From JACCTH01 sp035253825 (GTDB lineage Bacteria; Actinomycetota; Acidimicrobiia; Spongiisociales; ZC4RG35), in contig DATFBM010000037.1 in the NCBI GenBank assembly GCA_035253825.1, forward strand, positions 1 to 64,000: a DNA stretch of 64,000 bases. The letters run 5' to 3'. The translations under genes and the position numbers were made by a program. Below the pieces are notes generated by a model, which saw only the letters and a list, made by a program, of their open reading frames with translations, searched no databases and was not told the DNA's origin. Shown piece after piece: positions 1 to 9,100 of this stretch (positions are counted from its first letter, which is position 1; every line of letters starts with the position of its first letter).

Positions 1-1152
1 GAGCTCACCGCCTGGACCGGAGCGATGCTCCACTCTGGGGAAGTGCTCGACTTCTCCGACATCGCCGGGCCCAAGGTCGACAAGCATTCGACCGGCGGCG
101 TCGGCGACAAAGTCTCTATCCCGCTGGCCCCGATGGTGGCCACTTGTGGAGTGGCGATCCCGATGATGTCGGGGCGGGGCCTGGGGCATACAGGGGGCAC
201 ACTCGACAAGCTGGAATCGATTCCGGGGTTTACGACCAGCCTCGATCCAGCCGGTTTTCGCAAGGTCCTCTCCGAGTGCGGGTTGGTCCTGGCCGGACAA
301 TCCGAGACCCTCGTTCCTGCCGATCGCAAGCTCTACGCGTTGCGTGATGCCACCGGCACCGTCGAGTCGATTCCGCTCATCGCCTCCTCGATCATGTCGA
401 AGAAAATGGCGGAGGACCTCGACGGATTAGTGCTCGATGTCAAGGTAGGGGCCGGGGCATTCATGAAGGATGTGGCACAAGCTCGAGAGCTGGCCCGAAC
501 GATGGTCGAGATCGGTGCCTCCTACGACGTCAAGACCGTTGCCCTCCTGACCGCCATGGACCAACCCCTGGGAAACGAAGTCGGCAACGCCAACGAGATC
601 GCCGAGTCAATTTCCCTCCTCCGGGGCGAAGGGCCCTCCGACCTGCTCGAAGTCACGATGTCTCTGGGAGTGGAAATGTTGCGAGTGGCGGAGGTGGAGA
701 CCGACGAAGAAAAAGCCCGGAATCTCTTGCAGAAGACGATCGATGATGGTGCTGCCCTCGAGTTGTTCGGCCGGGTCGTGTCCGCCCAGGGCGGCGATAG
801 CAGGGTGATTGATGATCCCGCTTTAGTGCTTCCCCAAGCCCCGCAAAGAGTCGAGTACATGGCAGAAGAATCTGGGTACCTGGGCCGCCTCGACGCCCTC
901 GCGGTAGGAACCGCGGCAATGCGGCTGGGAGCCGGTCGGGAGCGCAAGGAAGACACGATCGACCCTTCGGTAGGGATCCGCATCCACCACAAGGTCGGAG
1001 AGAAAGTCGAAAAGGACGAGCCGCTCCTCACCCTCTTCTATCGCCATCCCGCCCGGCTCGACGAGGCGCTTTCGGTGTTGGAGGGTGCAATCGAGATTGG
1101 TGCCAACAAGCCTGATCAATCGCCCTTGGTCATGGAACGGATCGAGAGCTAG
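1..1152 (+). CDS. deoA: Pyrimidine-nucleoside (thymidine) phosphorylase, 5' truncated by window
   Basis: Phosphorolysis of thymidine or uridine to base plus (deoxy)ribose-1-phosphate in cytoplasmic pyrimidine salvage. The frame is open from base 1, so the gene starts before the window; 383 residues are visible of a family usually near 430-440. The family signature K-H-S-T-G-G-V-G-D-K-V lies early in the visible part (bases about 82-114), followed by the glycine-rich stretch around GRGLGHTGGT and a lysine-rich motif SSIMSKKMAED, all typical of the DeoA/Pdp family. The C-terminal alpha/beta domain (VGIRIHHKVGEKV) is complete. The 3' end overlaps the convergent EamA gene by 4 bp. A cytidine deaminase gene nearby (4.75 kb) fits a salvage context. 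Whether it prefers thymidine or is a broader pyrimidine enzyme cannot be told from sequence alone. Confidence 0.93.
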   Translation, partial: ELTAWTGAMLHSGEVLDFSDIAGPKVDKHSTGGVGDKVSIPLAPMVATCGVAIPMMSGRGLGHTGGTLDKLESIPGFTTSLDPAGFRKVLSECGLVLAGQSETLVPADRKLYALRDATGTVESIPLIASSIMSKKMAEDLDGLVLDVKVGAGAFMKDVAQARELARTMVEIGASYDVKTVALLTAMDQPLGNEVGNANEIAESISLLRGEGPSDLLEVTMSLGVEMLRVAEVETDEEKARNLLQKTIDDGAALELFGRVVSAQGGDSRVIDDPALVLPQAPQRVEYMAEESGYLGRLDALAVGTAAMRLGAGRERKEDTIDPSVGIRIHHKVGEKVEKDEPLLTLFYRHPARLDEALSVLEGAIEIGANKPDQSPLVMERIES

Positions 1153-1973
1153 AGAGCCATGAGGACCACGGCCGCCATCGCCAGGGCGAAGCCGACTCTC
1201 TGACGGCGGGCGATCGGCTCTTTCAGTACGAGAACGGCGAGCAGAACCGTGATGGCGGGATAGAGGGAGGCGAGAACCGCCACCAACGTGACCAGCCCGG
1301 AACGGAAAGCCAGCAGGAGGAACACGTTGGCGGCGATGTCGCCCACTCCCACCATGACCAGCAACAGCTTCGTCCCCCGCGGGGGGAGTTTCACCCTCAG
1401 AATCGACAGCCCGACGGCCATGAGCGTCACCGAAGCGGCGCGGGCGCTCACTAGGGGCCAGAACCCAGCACCATCTCCGGTCTGGGCGATGGCGACGAAG
1501 AAGAAGCCGAAGCCGAGGCCGGCCTGGATCCCGTACTTCAGCCCGCCGTTCGACCCTTCTTTTTCGTGCACAGCCGAGGCGACCAGCCAGATGGCGGGAA
1601 GAGCCAGGAAGACGCCCAGCCACTCCAGGGGAGTCGGGCGTTCTCCGATCGAAAGCCCAAAAGCGAGCGGGATCAGGGCGGACAGCAAGGCCGCCACCGG
1701 CGATACCACACTCATCCGGGCCCTGGCTAAGCCCTGATAGAAGGCATAGATACCTCCCGTGCCCGCCGTCCCGCCGACCGCCCCCCAGATCAAGTCCGAG
1801 GACTGAACTGAGGTAGCAGGGAAAAGCAAGGAGGCCGCCACCCCGAGCACGCCCCCGACGAGCTGGGTCCAGAACACGACGGCGATAGTCGCCATCCGCC
1901 GTCCGGCAACGCCGCCGTAGAAATCGGCGGCACCGTAGATCAGAGATGCGAGCAGCGCGAAGAGGGCAGACAT
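1149..1973 (-). CDS. EamA/DMT-superfamily transporter
   Basis: A 274-residue, almost wholly hydrophobic protein with about ten predicted membrane helices arranged as two similar five-helix halves, the hallmark of EamA-domain drug/metabolite transporters. The first helix (SALFALLASLIYGAADFYGG) and the second-half helix pairs ending in LAVLVLKEPIARRQRVGFALAMAAVVLMAL match the family, where a conserved glutamate-containing loop (LKEP) closes the second repeat. The substrate is unknown; members move amino acids, nucleosides, metabolites or drugs. The ATG start is 63 bp from the divergent etfB start, and the 3' end overlaps the convergent deoA gene by 4 bp. The deoA neighbour hints at nucleoside transport, but that is weak inference. 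Confidence 0.85.
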   Translation of the reverse strand: MSALFALLASLIYGAADFYGGVAGRRMATIAVVFWTQLVGGVLGVAASLLFPATSVQSSDLIWGAVGGTAGTGGIYAFYQGLARARMSVVSPVAALLSALIPLAFGLSIGERPTPLEWLGVFLALPAIWLVASAVHEKEGSNGGLKYGIQAGLGFGFFFVAIAQTGDGAGFWPLVSARAASVTLMAVGLSILRVKLPPRGTKLLLVMVGVGDIAANVFLLLAFRSGLVTLVAVLASLYPAITVLLAVLVLKEPIARRQRVGFALAMAAVVLMAL

Positions 1974-2036
1974 GAGAGCGGCCCACTCTCGTTACGATCG
2001 AAGGCCGAGGACAAATCCGATAGCCGAGGAGGCTCG

Positions 2037-2795
2037 ATGCGCATAGTCGTCTGCGCCAAACAGATCCCCGATCCCGCCACGCCATACAAACTCGAAGCTG
2101 ACAGTCATTGGCTGGTGCGCCCCGCCGAGCAGGTACTTGACGACACCGACAGATACGGGGTGGAGATGGGGCTGCAGCTGGCTCAGAATTCGGATGGCGG
2201 GGTGACGATCGTGTCCATGGGTCCCGCCGGATCGATGCAGGGATTGCGCCAGGCTCTGGCGATGGGTGCGGAGAAAGCCGTGGTAATCGACGACCCCACC
2301 CTGCGGGGATCGGATGCGTTGCTCACTGCCAAAGTGCTCGCTGCAGCCATCGCCAAGGAGGGATTCGATCTGGTCATCGCCGGAACCGAATCGACCGACG
2401 GGTATTCAGGGGTGGTGCCGCAGATGTTGGCCGAGATCCTCGACGTGCCCGCTCTCACCTACGCCACCGAGGTCAAGGCGGTCGAGGGAAAGGTAACCAT
2501 CCACCGCCAAACCGCCACGGGGTACGAAGTGGTGGAGGCGTCGCTCCCGGCATTGGTGACTGTTACCGCCGGAGTCGTCGAACCCCGCTACCCGACGTTC
2601 AAGGGAATCATGGAGGCCAAGAAGAAGCCGGTTGACACCCTCACTTTGGAGGACCTGTCGGTCAAAGCCGACGTCGATCAGAAGGTGACGTCGATCAGCA
2701 ACGCTCCCGCCCGAAGCGGGGGAGCCAAGATCGAAGACGATGGCGCCGCCCACGAGAAGATCATCGAGCTACTCGCCCAGAAGAAGGTGATCTGA
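2037..2795 (+). CDS. etfB: Electron transfer flavoprotein subunit beta
   Basis: Beta subunit of the heterodimeric ETF, which takes electrons from acyl-CoA dehydrogenases and passes them to ETF:quinone oxidoreductase. The 252-residue length and the opening M-R-I-V-V-C-A-K-Q-I-P-D-P match EtfB. The AMP/FAD-contact region VIAGTESTDGYSGVVPQMLAE and the late motif EPRYPTFKGIMEAKKKPV (recognition loop) are present. A clear Shine-Dalgarno GAGGAGG sits 4-5 bases before the ATG. The stop codon overlaps the ATG of etfA by one base (TGATG), indicating translational coupling. Together with an acyl-CoA ligase and a FabI elsewhere in the window it fits active fatty-acid metabolism. A possible -10 (TACGAT) lies at 1993-1998. 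Confidence 0.96.
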   Translation: MRIVVCAKQIPDPATPYKLEADSHWLVRPAEQVLDDTDRYGVEMGLQLAQNSDGGVTIVSMGPAGSMQGLRQALAMGAEKAVVIDDPTLRGSDALLTAKVLAAAIAKEGFDLVIAGTESTDGYSGVVPQMLAEILDVPALTYATEVKAVEGKVTIHRQTATGYEVVEASLPALVTVTAGVVEPRYPTFKGIMEAKKKPVDTLTLEDLSVKADVDQKVTSISNAPARSGGAKIEDDGAAHEKIIELLAQKKVI

Positions 2796-3736
2796 TGGCC
2801 GAGGTGTGGGTCTTCGTCCGCGAATTCGATGGTGCTCCCACCCCACTCGCCTTGGAATTGCTCACCAAGGCCCGTCAGATGGGAGAGACGACGGCGATAT
2901 ATGTGGGAACCGGATCCGAGAAAGCATTCGCCCGCCTGGGTGAATATGGCGCCAGGAAAGTTCTCCACCTCGATCCGGGTGACAGCCTGGTGTCGGCTCC
3001 GGTTGCCCGCGCCATGGCAGAACGGCTCGAAACGGAGAAGCCCGATCTCATCCTCTTCGGCCAGGCCTACGACGATCGAGACGTGGCCGGGCGGCTGGCG
3101 GCCCGTATCGGGGCTTCGATCCTCTCCAATGCCACCGAGGTCGGCATCGATGGTTCGACCAGCCACGAGATCTTCGGCGGCACTCAGATTGCCGAGGCCG
3201 AGATCACGGCGGGGAAACCGAAGCTCGTCCTGATCCGTCCCAAGTCATTTGCCGCCGAGCCCATGGGGGGCGAGGCACCGCAGGTGACTGCGATCGACCT
3301 TCCGGAGGTGGGGCGAGCGGGAGCGAGGGTGACGGGGACCCATGTCGAAGAGCGAGAGGGGCCCAAGCTGGAAGACGCGGCCGTGATCGTGTCGGGGGGC
3401 CGGGGGCTGGGCTCGGCCGATAACTACGAGTTGATCGAACGACTGGGAAAGTTGCTCGGGGCGGCCACGGGCGCCACACGCGCCATCGTCGACGCCGGCT
3501 GGGTGCCCTACGCAAAGCAGGTGGGCCAAACCGGCAAGACGGTGAAACCCGACGTCTACATCGCCTGCGGCATCTCGGGGGCGATGCAGCATCTGGTGGG
3601 AATGAAGGACTCGAAATTGATCATCGCCATCAACAAGGATGCCGACGCGCCCATCTTCGGAATCGCCGACCTTGGCATCATCGGAGACGTCCACAGGGTC
3701 CTCCCCAAATTGATCGAGGCGTTGGAAAAGCGCTAG
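2795..3736 (+). CDS. etfA: Electron transfer flavoprotein subunit alpha
   Basis: FAD-binding alpha subunit of ETF, partner of the preceding etfB. It is 313 residues long, the usual size. The N-terminal domain (AEVWVFVREFDG onward) is EtfA-like. The C-terminal third carries the FAD-binding region: VVSGGRGLGSADNYELIERL, then GATRAIVDAGWVPYAKQVGQTGKTVKPDVYIACGISGA and AINKDADAPIFGIADLGIIGDVHRVLP, all highly characteristic. It overlaps etfB by 1 bp. Its 3' end overlaps by 4 bp the convergent phosphodiesterase gene, leaving no space for a conventional terminator. Confidence 0.97.
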   Translation: MAEVWVFVREFDGAPTPLALELLTKARQMGETTAIYVGTGSEKAFARLGEYGARKVLHLDPGDSLVSAPVARAMAERLETEKPDLILFGQAYDDRDVAGRLAARIGASILSNATEVGIDGSTSHEIFGGTQIAEAEITAGKPKLVLIRPKSFAAEPMGGEAPQVTAIDLPEVGRAGARVTGTHVEEREGPKLEDAAVIVSGGRGLGSADNYELIERLGKLLGAATGATRAIVDAGWVPYAKQVGQTGKTVKPDVYIACGISGAMQHLVGMKDSKLIIAINKDADAPIFGIADLGIIGDVHRVLPKLIEALEKR

Positions 3737-4743
3737 CCAAGGACGCCGGCGATAGCGCCGGCCCACGATTCGGCCGGGACCTCCCCGACATTCACCATCG
3801 CCGCCAAAAGGGATCGTGCTGGATGGCCGCCGCTCACCAAAGCGAGCTGTGTGAGGGTGTGAGCACCGCCGTGGACTCCCCGGAAAACCGGGACCTCGAA
3901 CGTTCCGAAGCAGCGGTTCCGCTCGCACCAGGCGAGGACATTGCCATCGGCGAGTTTCTCCCATCCCTCTACACCTTCGACTCCATCGAGCACTCCCGGG
4001 TCGGCCATGGGGCCGATGAGGGCGGCGCTTCCTTCGTCGATGACGATCGTCTCGTCGCCGACGACGGAACGGAGGTCGATACCAGGGCGCTCGGCGGCAG
4101 GGTCCTGGACATGATCACTGACGACGATGATCGCGGAGCGGGACCAATCGATCGCCTCCTCCAGCTGCCCGATCCGCTCGTCGACCCCCCGATAGGCGCT
4201 GATGGCTTCGTCCGAGCCCGGCCCGTAGATGTGTGAATAAGTGTCGATCGATCCGAGATAGCCGATCACCAGGCGAGCCTCGGTGCCGAGGGCATCCACC
4301 AGGCGGGGCAGGACCGCCTCGTCGGCCGGGTAGGCCAGCGGATCGAGGGCGATCTCGGGGGTCAGCTCTCCGTGTGGCGGCCAGTGCGAGGCCGCATTCC
4401 TGGCTCCCATCACTCCCACCAAGTGGTGATCGCCGAGAACCACACTTGCTTCACTCCCGTAACTATCGAAAAGGGTTGGCACCAACGGACCGGCCTCCCA
4501 GGCCCCCGACACCTGGCCATCACGGATGACATGGTTGGTCCAGATTCCGTGCTCGGAAGGCCGAACCCCGGTGACGAAGCTGGCGTGGTTCGGATAGGTG
4601 GAGGAAGCCATCACCGAACGCCCTATGCCAGTGGCAGCACCGTCGGCATTCGCCCACCGCCAAAGATTGGGGGTGAGGTGCGGGGACAACCGCACAGGAT
4701 CGAACGCGTCGAGAATCAGAAAGAAAACCCGGGCGACACTCAT
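3733..4743 (-). CDS. Alkaline-phosphatase-superfamily phosphodiesterase / nucleotide pyrophosphatase
   Basis: A 336-residue enzyme of the type I phosphodiesterase/nucleotide pyrophosphatase branch of the alkaline phosphatase superfamily, which uses two metal ions and a threonine or serine nucleophile to cleave phosphate esters. Visible elements: an N-terminal metal aspartate in FFLILDAFD (Asp12), the probable nucleophile Thr49 in SSTYPNHASFVTGVRPSEHG, an Asp/His pair in GSIDTYSHIYG, VVSDHV, and the closing metal histidine motif GVHGGAHT. No signal peptide is evident: the start is MSVARVFFLILDAFD, so a cytoplasmic location is likely. It follows cdd with a 6-bp gap and probably ends the smc-ftsY-cdd operon. 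The substrate is unknown. Confidence 0.82.
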   Translation of the reverse strand: MSVARVFFLILDAFDPVRLSPHLTPNLWRWANADGAATGIGRSVMASSTYPNHASFVTGVRPSEHGIWTNHVIRDGQVSGAWEAGPLVPTLFDSYGSEASVVLGDHHLVGVMGARNAASHWPPHGELTPEIALDPLAYPADEAVLPRLVDALGTEARLVIGYLGSIDTYSHIYGPGSDEAISAYRGVDERIGQLEEAIDWSRSAIIVVSDHVQDPAAERPGIDLRSVVGDETIVIDEGSAALIGPMADPGVLDGVEGVEGWEKLADGNVLAWCERNRCFGTFEVPVFRGVHGGAHTLTQLALVSGGHPARSLLAAMVNVGEVPAESWAGAIAGVLG

Positions 4744-4749
4744 CCCCGG

Positions 4750-5142
4750 CTAGAGCTTGAACTGGTGGGGCAGGAGCTCAGAGAGGCTGTGCTCTCTCGT
4801 GTCTGGTTCGGCTGTGGTCACCAAGACCCTCTGGGTACCGAACTCACTGAGGATTTGACGGCAGCGACCACAGGGATAGGCAGCTTCAAGCGAAGGGGCA
4901 TCAATGCATGCCACTGCGATCTTCTCCACCTGGCGAACTCCCGCCGAGACAGCGGTCCCGACCGCCGTGGCTTCGGCGCAATTGGAGGCGGGATAGGCGG
5001 CGTTTTCGATGTTGGCTCCCGTGAAGATGCGACCGTCCGCACCCAGTAATGCCGCCCCCACCCGGAAGTTCGAATAAGGGGCGTAGGCCCCGAGAGCTGC
5101 CTCTCGCGCCATCGCCGCCAGGGTTTCGTCGTCGGTGGTCAT
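4750..5142 (-). CDS. cdd: Cytidine deaminase
   Basis: Zinc-dependent hydrolytic deamination of cytidine or deoxycytidine to uridine or deoxyuridine. The 130-residue length is that of the homotetrameric class. Zinc ligands and the catalytic residue are visible: Cys55 and Glu57 in NIENAAYPASNCAEATA, and Cys91/Cys94 in PCGRCRQ. The substrate motif APYSNFRVGAAL is also present. The ATG overlaps the ftsY stop by 4 bp (ATGA), so translation is coupled to ftsY. The next gene is the phosphodiesterase, 6 bp away. Confidence 0.95.
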   Translation of the reverse strand: MTTDDETLAAMAREAALGAYAPYSNFRVGAALLGADGRIFTGANIENAAYPASNCAEATAVGTAVSAGVRQVEKIAVACIDAPSLEAAYPCGRCRQILSEFGTQRVLVTTAEPDTREHSLSELLPHQFKL

Positions 5143-6134
5143 GCGTCGGCGAGCAATTCGTCGACAAAAGCCTCCGGCTCGAATGGCATCAGATCCTCCA
5201 CCTGCTCTCCGACCCCGATGAACTTGACGGGCACGCCCAATTCGTTCTCGACGGCGACCACGATCCCTCCCCGGGCGGTGCCATCGAGCTTGGTGAGGAT
5301 GATGCCGGTGAGCCCGATGGCGTGCCCGAACTCCCGTACCTGAGCGATTCCGTTCTGGCCCCCGGTGGCATCGAGAACGAGGAGGGACTCGGTGATGCGA
5401 CCACCTTCCCGCTCCAGGACCCTCCGGATCTTGCGCAACTCTTCCATCAGGTTCTGCTTGGAATGCAGGCGCCCGGCCGTATCGACAATGACGACATCGT
5501 GGCCCCGCGCTTTGGCCGCACTCAATCCATCGAAGGCCACCGCCGCCGGATCGGAGCCCTCTCGACCCCCCACCACCGGCACCCCCACCCGGTCGGCCCA
5601 GGTTCGAAGCTGGGCATCGGCCGCGGCCCGAAAGGTATCGGCGGCGGCAAGTAGGGGCTGGTGCCCGTCGGCCAGCATGCGACCGGCGAGCTTGGCGATC
5701 GAGGTCGTTTTCCCGGAGCCGTTCACCCCTACCACCAGTACCACGGCCGGATCCCCCGCCAGGTCGACGCGTCGATCGACATTTTCAAAGACCGAACGCA
5801 ATTCGGTGTCGAGAAGCGTGCGAGCCGTGGTCGCGTCGGTCGGCTTCTGGCGGCGGACGCGTTCGACTACTCCCGTAGCGGTGGCGAGGCCGACGTCAGC
5901 TCCGATCAGAGCTTCCTCCATCGACTGCCAGAACTCATCGTCGAGAGATCCGCGCCCGAAAACACTGCGCAGAGATTGGCCGAGGGCGGTACGCGATTTT
6001 GCGATCCGCCCCTCGATGGTCGGCTTGACGACCGTGGTCCCAGGTCCGGCCTCCTCCCGGTTCCGGTAGAAAAAGAAGGCCCCGACCAGCAGCAGAAGTA
6101 CCGCGATGGCCAGGGTGGGGAGCAGCCAATCCAT
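5139..6134 (-). CDS. ftsY: Signal recognition particle receptor FtsY
   Basis: SRP-receptor GTPase that docks ribosome-SRP complexes at the membrane for co-translational insertion. The 331-residue protein opens with a membrane anchor (DWLLPTLAIAVLLLLVGAFFFYRNRE, residues 2-27), then the helical N domain, and the G domain: G1 GVNGSGKTT at 136-144, the DTFRAAA motif, G3 DTAGRL, G4 TKLDGTARGG, and the C-terminal GVGEQVEDLMPFE. Having a true transmembrane anchor instead of a long acidic A domain is usual for actinobacteria. It sits directly after smc, the canonical order. A perfect 17-bp hairpin separates the two genes, so ftsY may be partly uncoupled from smc transcription. Confidence 0.97.
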   Translation of the reverse strand: MDWLLPTLAIAVLLLLVGAFFFYRNREEAGPGTTVVKPTIEGRIAKSRTALGQSLRSVFGRGSLDDEFWQSMEEALIGADVGLATATGVVERVRRQKPTDATTARTLLDTELRSVFENVDRRVDLAGDPAVVLVVGVNGSGKTTSIAKLAGRMLADGHQPLLAAADTFRAAADAQLRTWADRVGVPVVGGREGSDPAAVAFDGLSAAKARGHDVVIVDTAGRLHSKQNLMEELRKIRRVLEREGGRITESLLVLDATGGQNGIAQVREFGHAIGLTGIILTKLDGTARGGIVVAVENELGVPVKFIGVGEQVEDLMPFEPEAFVDELLADA

Positions 6135-6146
6135 TCCGACATTCTG

Positions 6147-6184
6147 GCGTAAATTCGGCGCAGAAGACTGCGCCGAATTTACGC
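6147..6184. repeat. Perfect 17-bp inverted repeat at smc 3' end
   Basis: Left arm GCGTAAATTCGGCGCAG (6147-6163), loop AAGA, right arm the exact reverse complement (6168-6184). The right arm includes the smc stop codon (6179-6181). There is no T-tract on either side, so this is not a textbook intrinsic terminator. It may still terminate transcription, protect the 3' end, or belong to a dispersed palindrome family: a second perfect palindrome at the ddl 3' end (30455-30503) shares the GCGTAAAT/ATTTACGC core and also covers a stop codon. Confidence 0.8.
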
Positions 6185-9100
6185 AAGAACGAATTGGCGG
6201 CTAATGACTTGCGACGAGCCCCCCGGTTCCATCGTCACTCCGTAAAGAACGTCGGCCGCCTCCATCGTCTGCTGCTGGTGGGTGATCAAGATGAGCTGGC
6301 TCTCACCCCGGAATGCTTCGAGCAATCTAAGGAAGCGCCGGAGGTTGGCGTCGTCGAGAGCCGCCTCCACCTCGTCGAGGATATAGAACGGTGAAGGCCG
6401 CGCCGCGAAGACTGCAAAGAGGAAAGCCAACGCAGCCAGTGATCGCTCCCCACCGGACAGAAGACTGAGCTTGGCGATCTTCTTGCCATGAGGCTGTGCT
6501 TCGATCTCGACTCCGGAGGTGAGTGGCTGATCGGGCTCGGTGAGCCGCATCTTTCCTTGTCCGCCCGGAAAGAGAACCGTGAAGTACTCCTCGTAATTGG
6601 CCGCCACCTCGCTGAAGGCAGCTATGAATCGGCTCTCGATCTCCTCGTCGAGCGCCTTCATCACCTTCCGGAGCTCGGCCCGCGACCTCTCGAGGTCTTC
6701 GAGTTGACCGCTCAGGAATTCATGCCGCTCGGATAGCTCGCGATACTCCTCGGCAGCGAGGGGATTTACCGGTCCCATTCGTCGCAGCTGGGCGGCACGC
6801 GTCGCTAGGAGCCCGGTGAGATCCTCGGCGTCGGTCTCGGGCCGAGTTGCTGCCAGTGCCTCTTCCGGCGAGACGTCCGCCTCGCGGGCCAAAGACTCGA
6901 CGACCGCCTCCCGCCGCACACGGGATTCGGCGGCGACGATGGCCAACTCGGCCAGAGCTGCCTTGTTAGTGTCAAGCGATCTCTCCAGATCATCGAGCCG
7001 CCGACGGCGCTCTTCGAGGTCGAGATTGACTGTCCGGCCCTCGGCACGCCCGGCCCCGAGTCGGTCACGCAACTCCGTGATCCGAGAGTTCACCACCTCG
7101 ACTGCCCGTCGGGCCAGAGTTTCCACCCTCTCGAGACGGGACAGAGTTTGCATCGACACGGAGCGGCCCGGCTCTCTGCCTCCCGCCAGCTCGACTGTGA
7201 TCGACTTCTGCCGAGCCTCGAGCATTGACCTCCGCTCCGCCGCCGTCGATGACGCCAGAGCAGCCTGCTTCCACAGCTCCCTGGTCTGCTCCTGCTCCTT
7301 GGCCAGCTGACGCCGGCGATCGTCTAGCTCGGCCAACAACGCCTGCCGCCGGCCCTCGTCGCCTTCCAGGGCCTCCATCGTCGCCTCGAGTTCTGCGAGC
7401 GCGGCCTGCCGTTCGCCAATTGTCGCCTCCAAGAGCGACTCGCGGGATTGGAGTCTTCCCCGCTCGGCGTCCAGCTCGGCGCTTTGGCGGCGGGATCGAG
7501 CCAGCAACTCGGTGGCACCGGCCAGCTTGACCTCCAAAGCCTCAAGTGTCTCCAGGGCGGCTCGCTCCGCATTTCGACTTCCCTCGAACTGGCGATGGGC
7601 GGTGTTGACCCGGCTCGTCGCCCGGGCCAGCTCGAGCTCGGCCGCCTCTTCTTCGGCTTCGGCCTCGATCAATGAGCGGTTCTCGGGATGAGCCGTCCGG
7701 ATCCCATCGATGGTGATCAAGTCGCCCTCGGGCGTGACCACGCGAAGGCCGGGATGGCGCTGGACTGCCGCCCAGGCGGTCGCCCATCCTTCGGCCACGG
7801 CCACATCGCCGAGCAACGCGCGGGCCAGGGACGATTGCCCGGTGACTCCGATCAAGTCGATCAACGCCTCGAGACCTACCTGATCCGCCAGGGCGGAGGC
7901 GTCGTCCCCCGGCCCCTTCCAGTCCCCCACCACGGAGACCCCCCCACCTCCTTGGGCCTTCAGTTGCCGCACCGCATCTTCCAAATCCGCCCCCGACTCG
8001 AAAGCGATCGCTTGCGACCAGGGACCAAGCGCAGCCTCGGTCGCCGCAAGCCATTCCACCGGCACCGACAGCAGATCGATGATCATCCCCCGGGCACCCT
8101 GCGCTTGAGCGACGAGGCGCTTCCACTCGGGGTCGCCAGTCACGCTGATCGCCTCCTTGCGCGCCCTGGCAGCAGCCACGGCGAAGCGCGCCTCTTGCTG
8201 ATCGACCTGAGCCTGCTCCCAACTCATCTGGTCTTGGCGGCTCCTGGCGGCGGCGTCCTCATACGATCTGCCGACGACTCCGACCTCGGTGTCGAGCGCT
8301 CGCGTCTCGTTCAGATACCGCTCAGCAGCCTCGTTTTCAGCTTCGACTTGTTCGGTCAGCACCAAGAGCCGCTTGCGGACCTCGTCGAGCTCATGCCGGT
8401 CGCGCTCGTCGGCAGCCACCATCGCCCGATGCTCACCCTGTGAAACGGCCAAGGCACCTTCCGCTGAGAGCCCCATCTGATCGGCGAGCGATCTTTCGTG
8501 GGCCTCGATCAATCGCAAAGTCGCTTCACAATGCCCGACCTGGCGGCGAGCGTCTTCCTCCGCGGAGGCGAGCTCGGAGATCTCGGTGTCGATATCGGCC
8601 AGTTCGGTCTCCAGGTCGCGTCGCCGTTCGTCGATGTCCTCACGCCGGGAGAGTCCGCTGCGATGTCGTTCGTGGGCGACCTGAGCAATCCGGCGCAGGC
8701 TCTCCAGTGACGTCTCGAGACGCGCCGCGGCCAGGCTGTCCGCTTCCGTGGAGGCCGCCAGCGATTGCGACCGTCGAGCGAGCCCGGCCGCCTCGGACTC
8801 GAGAATCCCGATCTCCATTTCCGCCGCGCCTATCGCCTTTTCCAGGGCCTCTTTCTCTGCAACCGATCGGCTGATGACCCCATCGAGGCGGCGAAGCTCC
8901 TCAGCGCCCAGGAACAGAGTCAGGGCCCGAACTTCGGCGGCCGCTTCTTCATGACGATGAGCAGCCTCGGCTTGCCGCTTCAGCGGCCGCATCTGGCGGG
9001 CGACTTCGGAAAGGATGTCGGTCAGGCGTTGGCAATCCTCGCCGGTCCTCTCGAGCCTTCGCACGGCCCGCTCCTTCCGGAGCTTGTGCTTGAGGATGCC

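Noticed and set aside
823..2085. 420-residue minus-strand open frame
   Set aside because: Arginine/glycine-rich shadow crossing deoA, the EamA gene and the etfB start; no motifs, and it lies over three well-supported genes.
3745..3766. GC-rich hairpin at the etfA/phosphodiesterase junction
   Set aside because: It lies within the phosphodiesterase coding end and has no T-tract; probably codon bias rather than a terminator.
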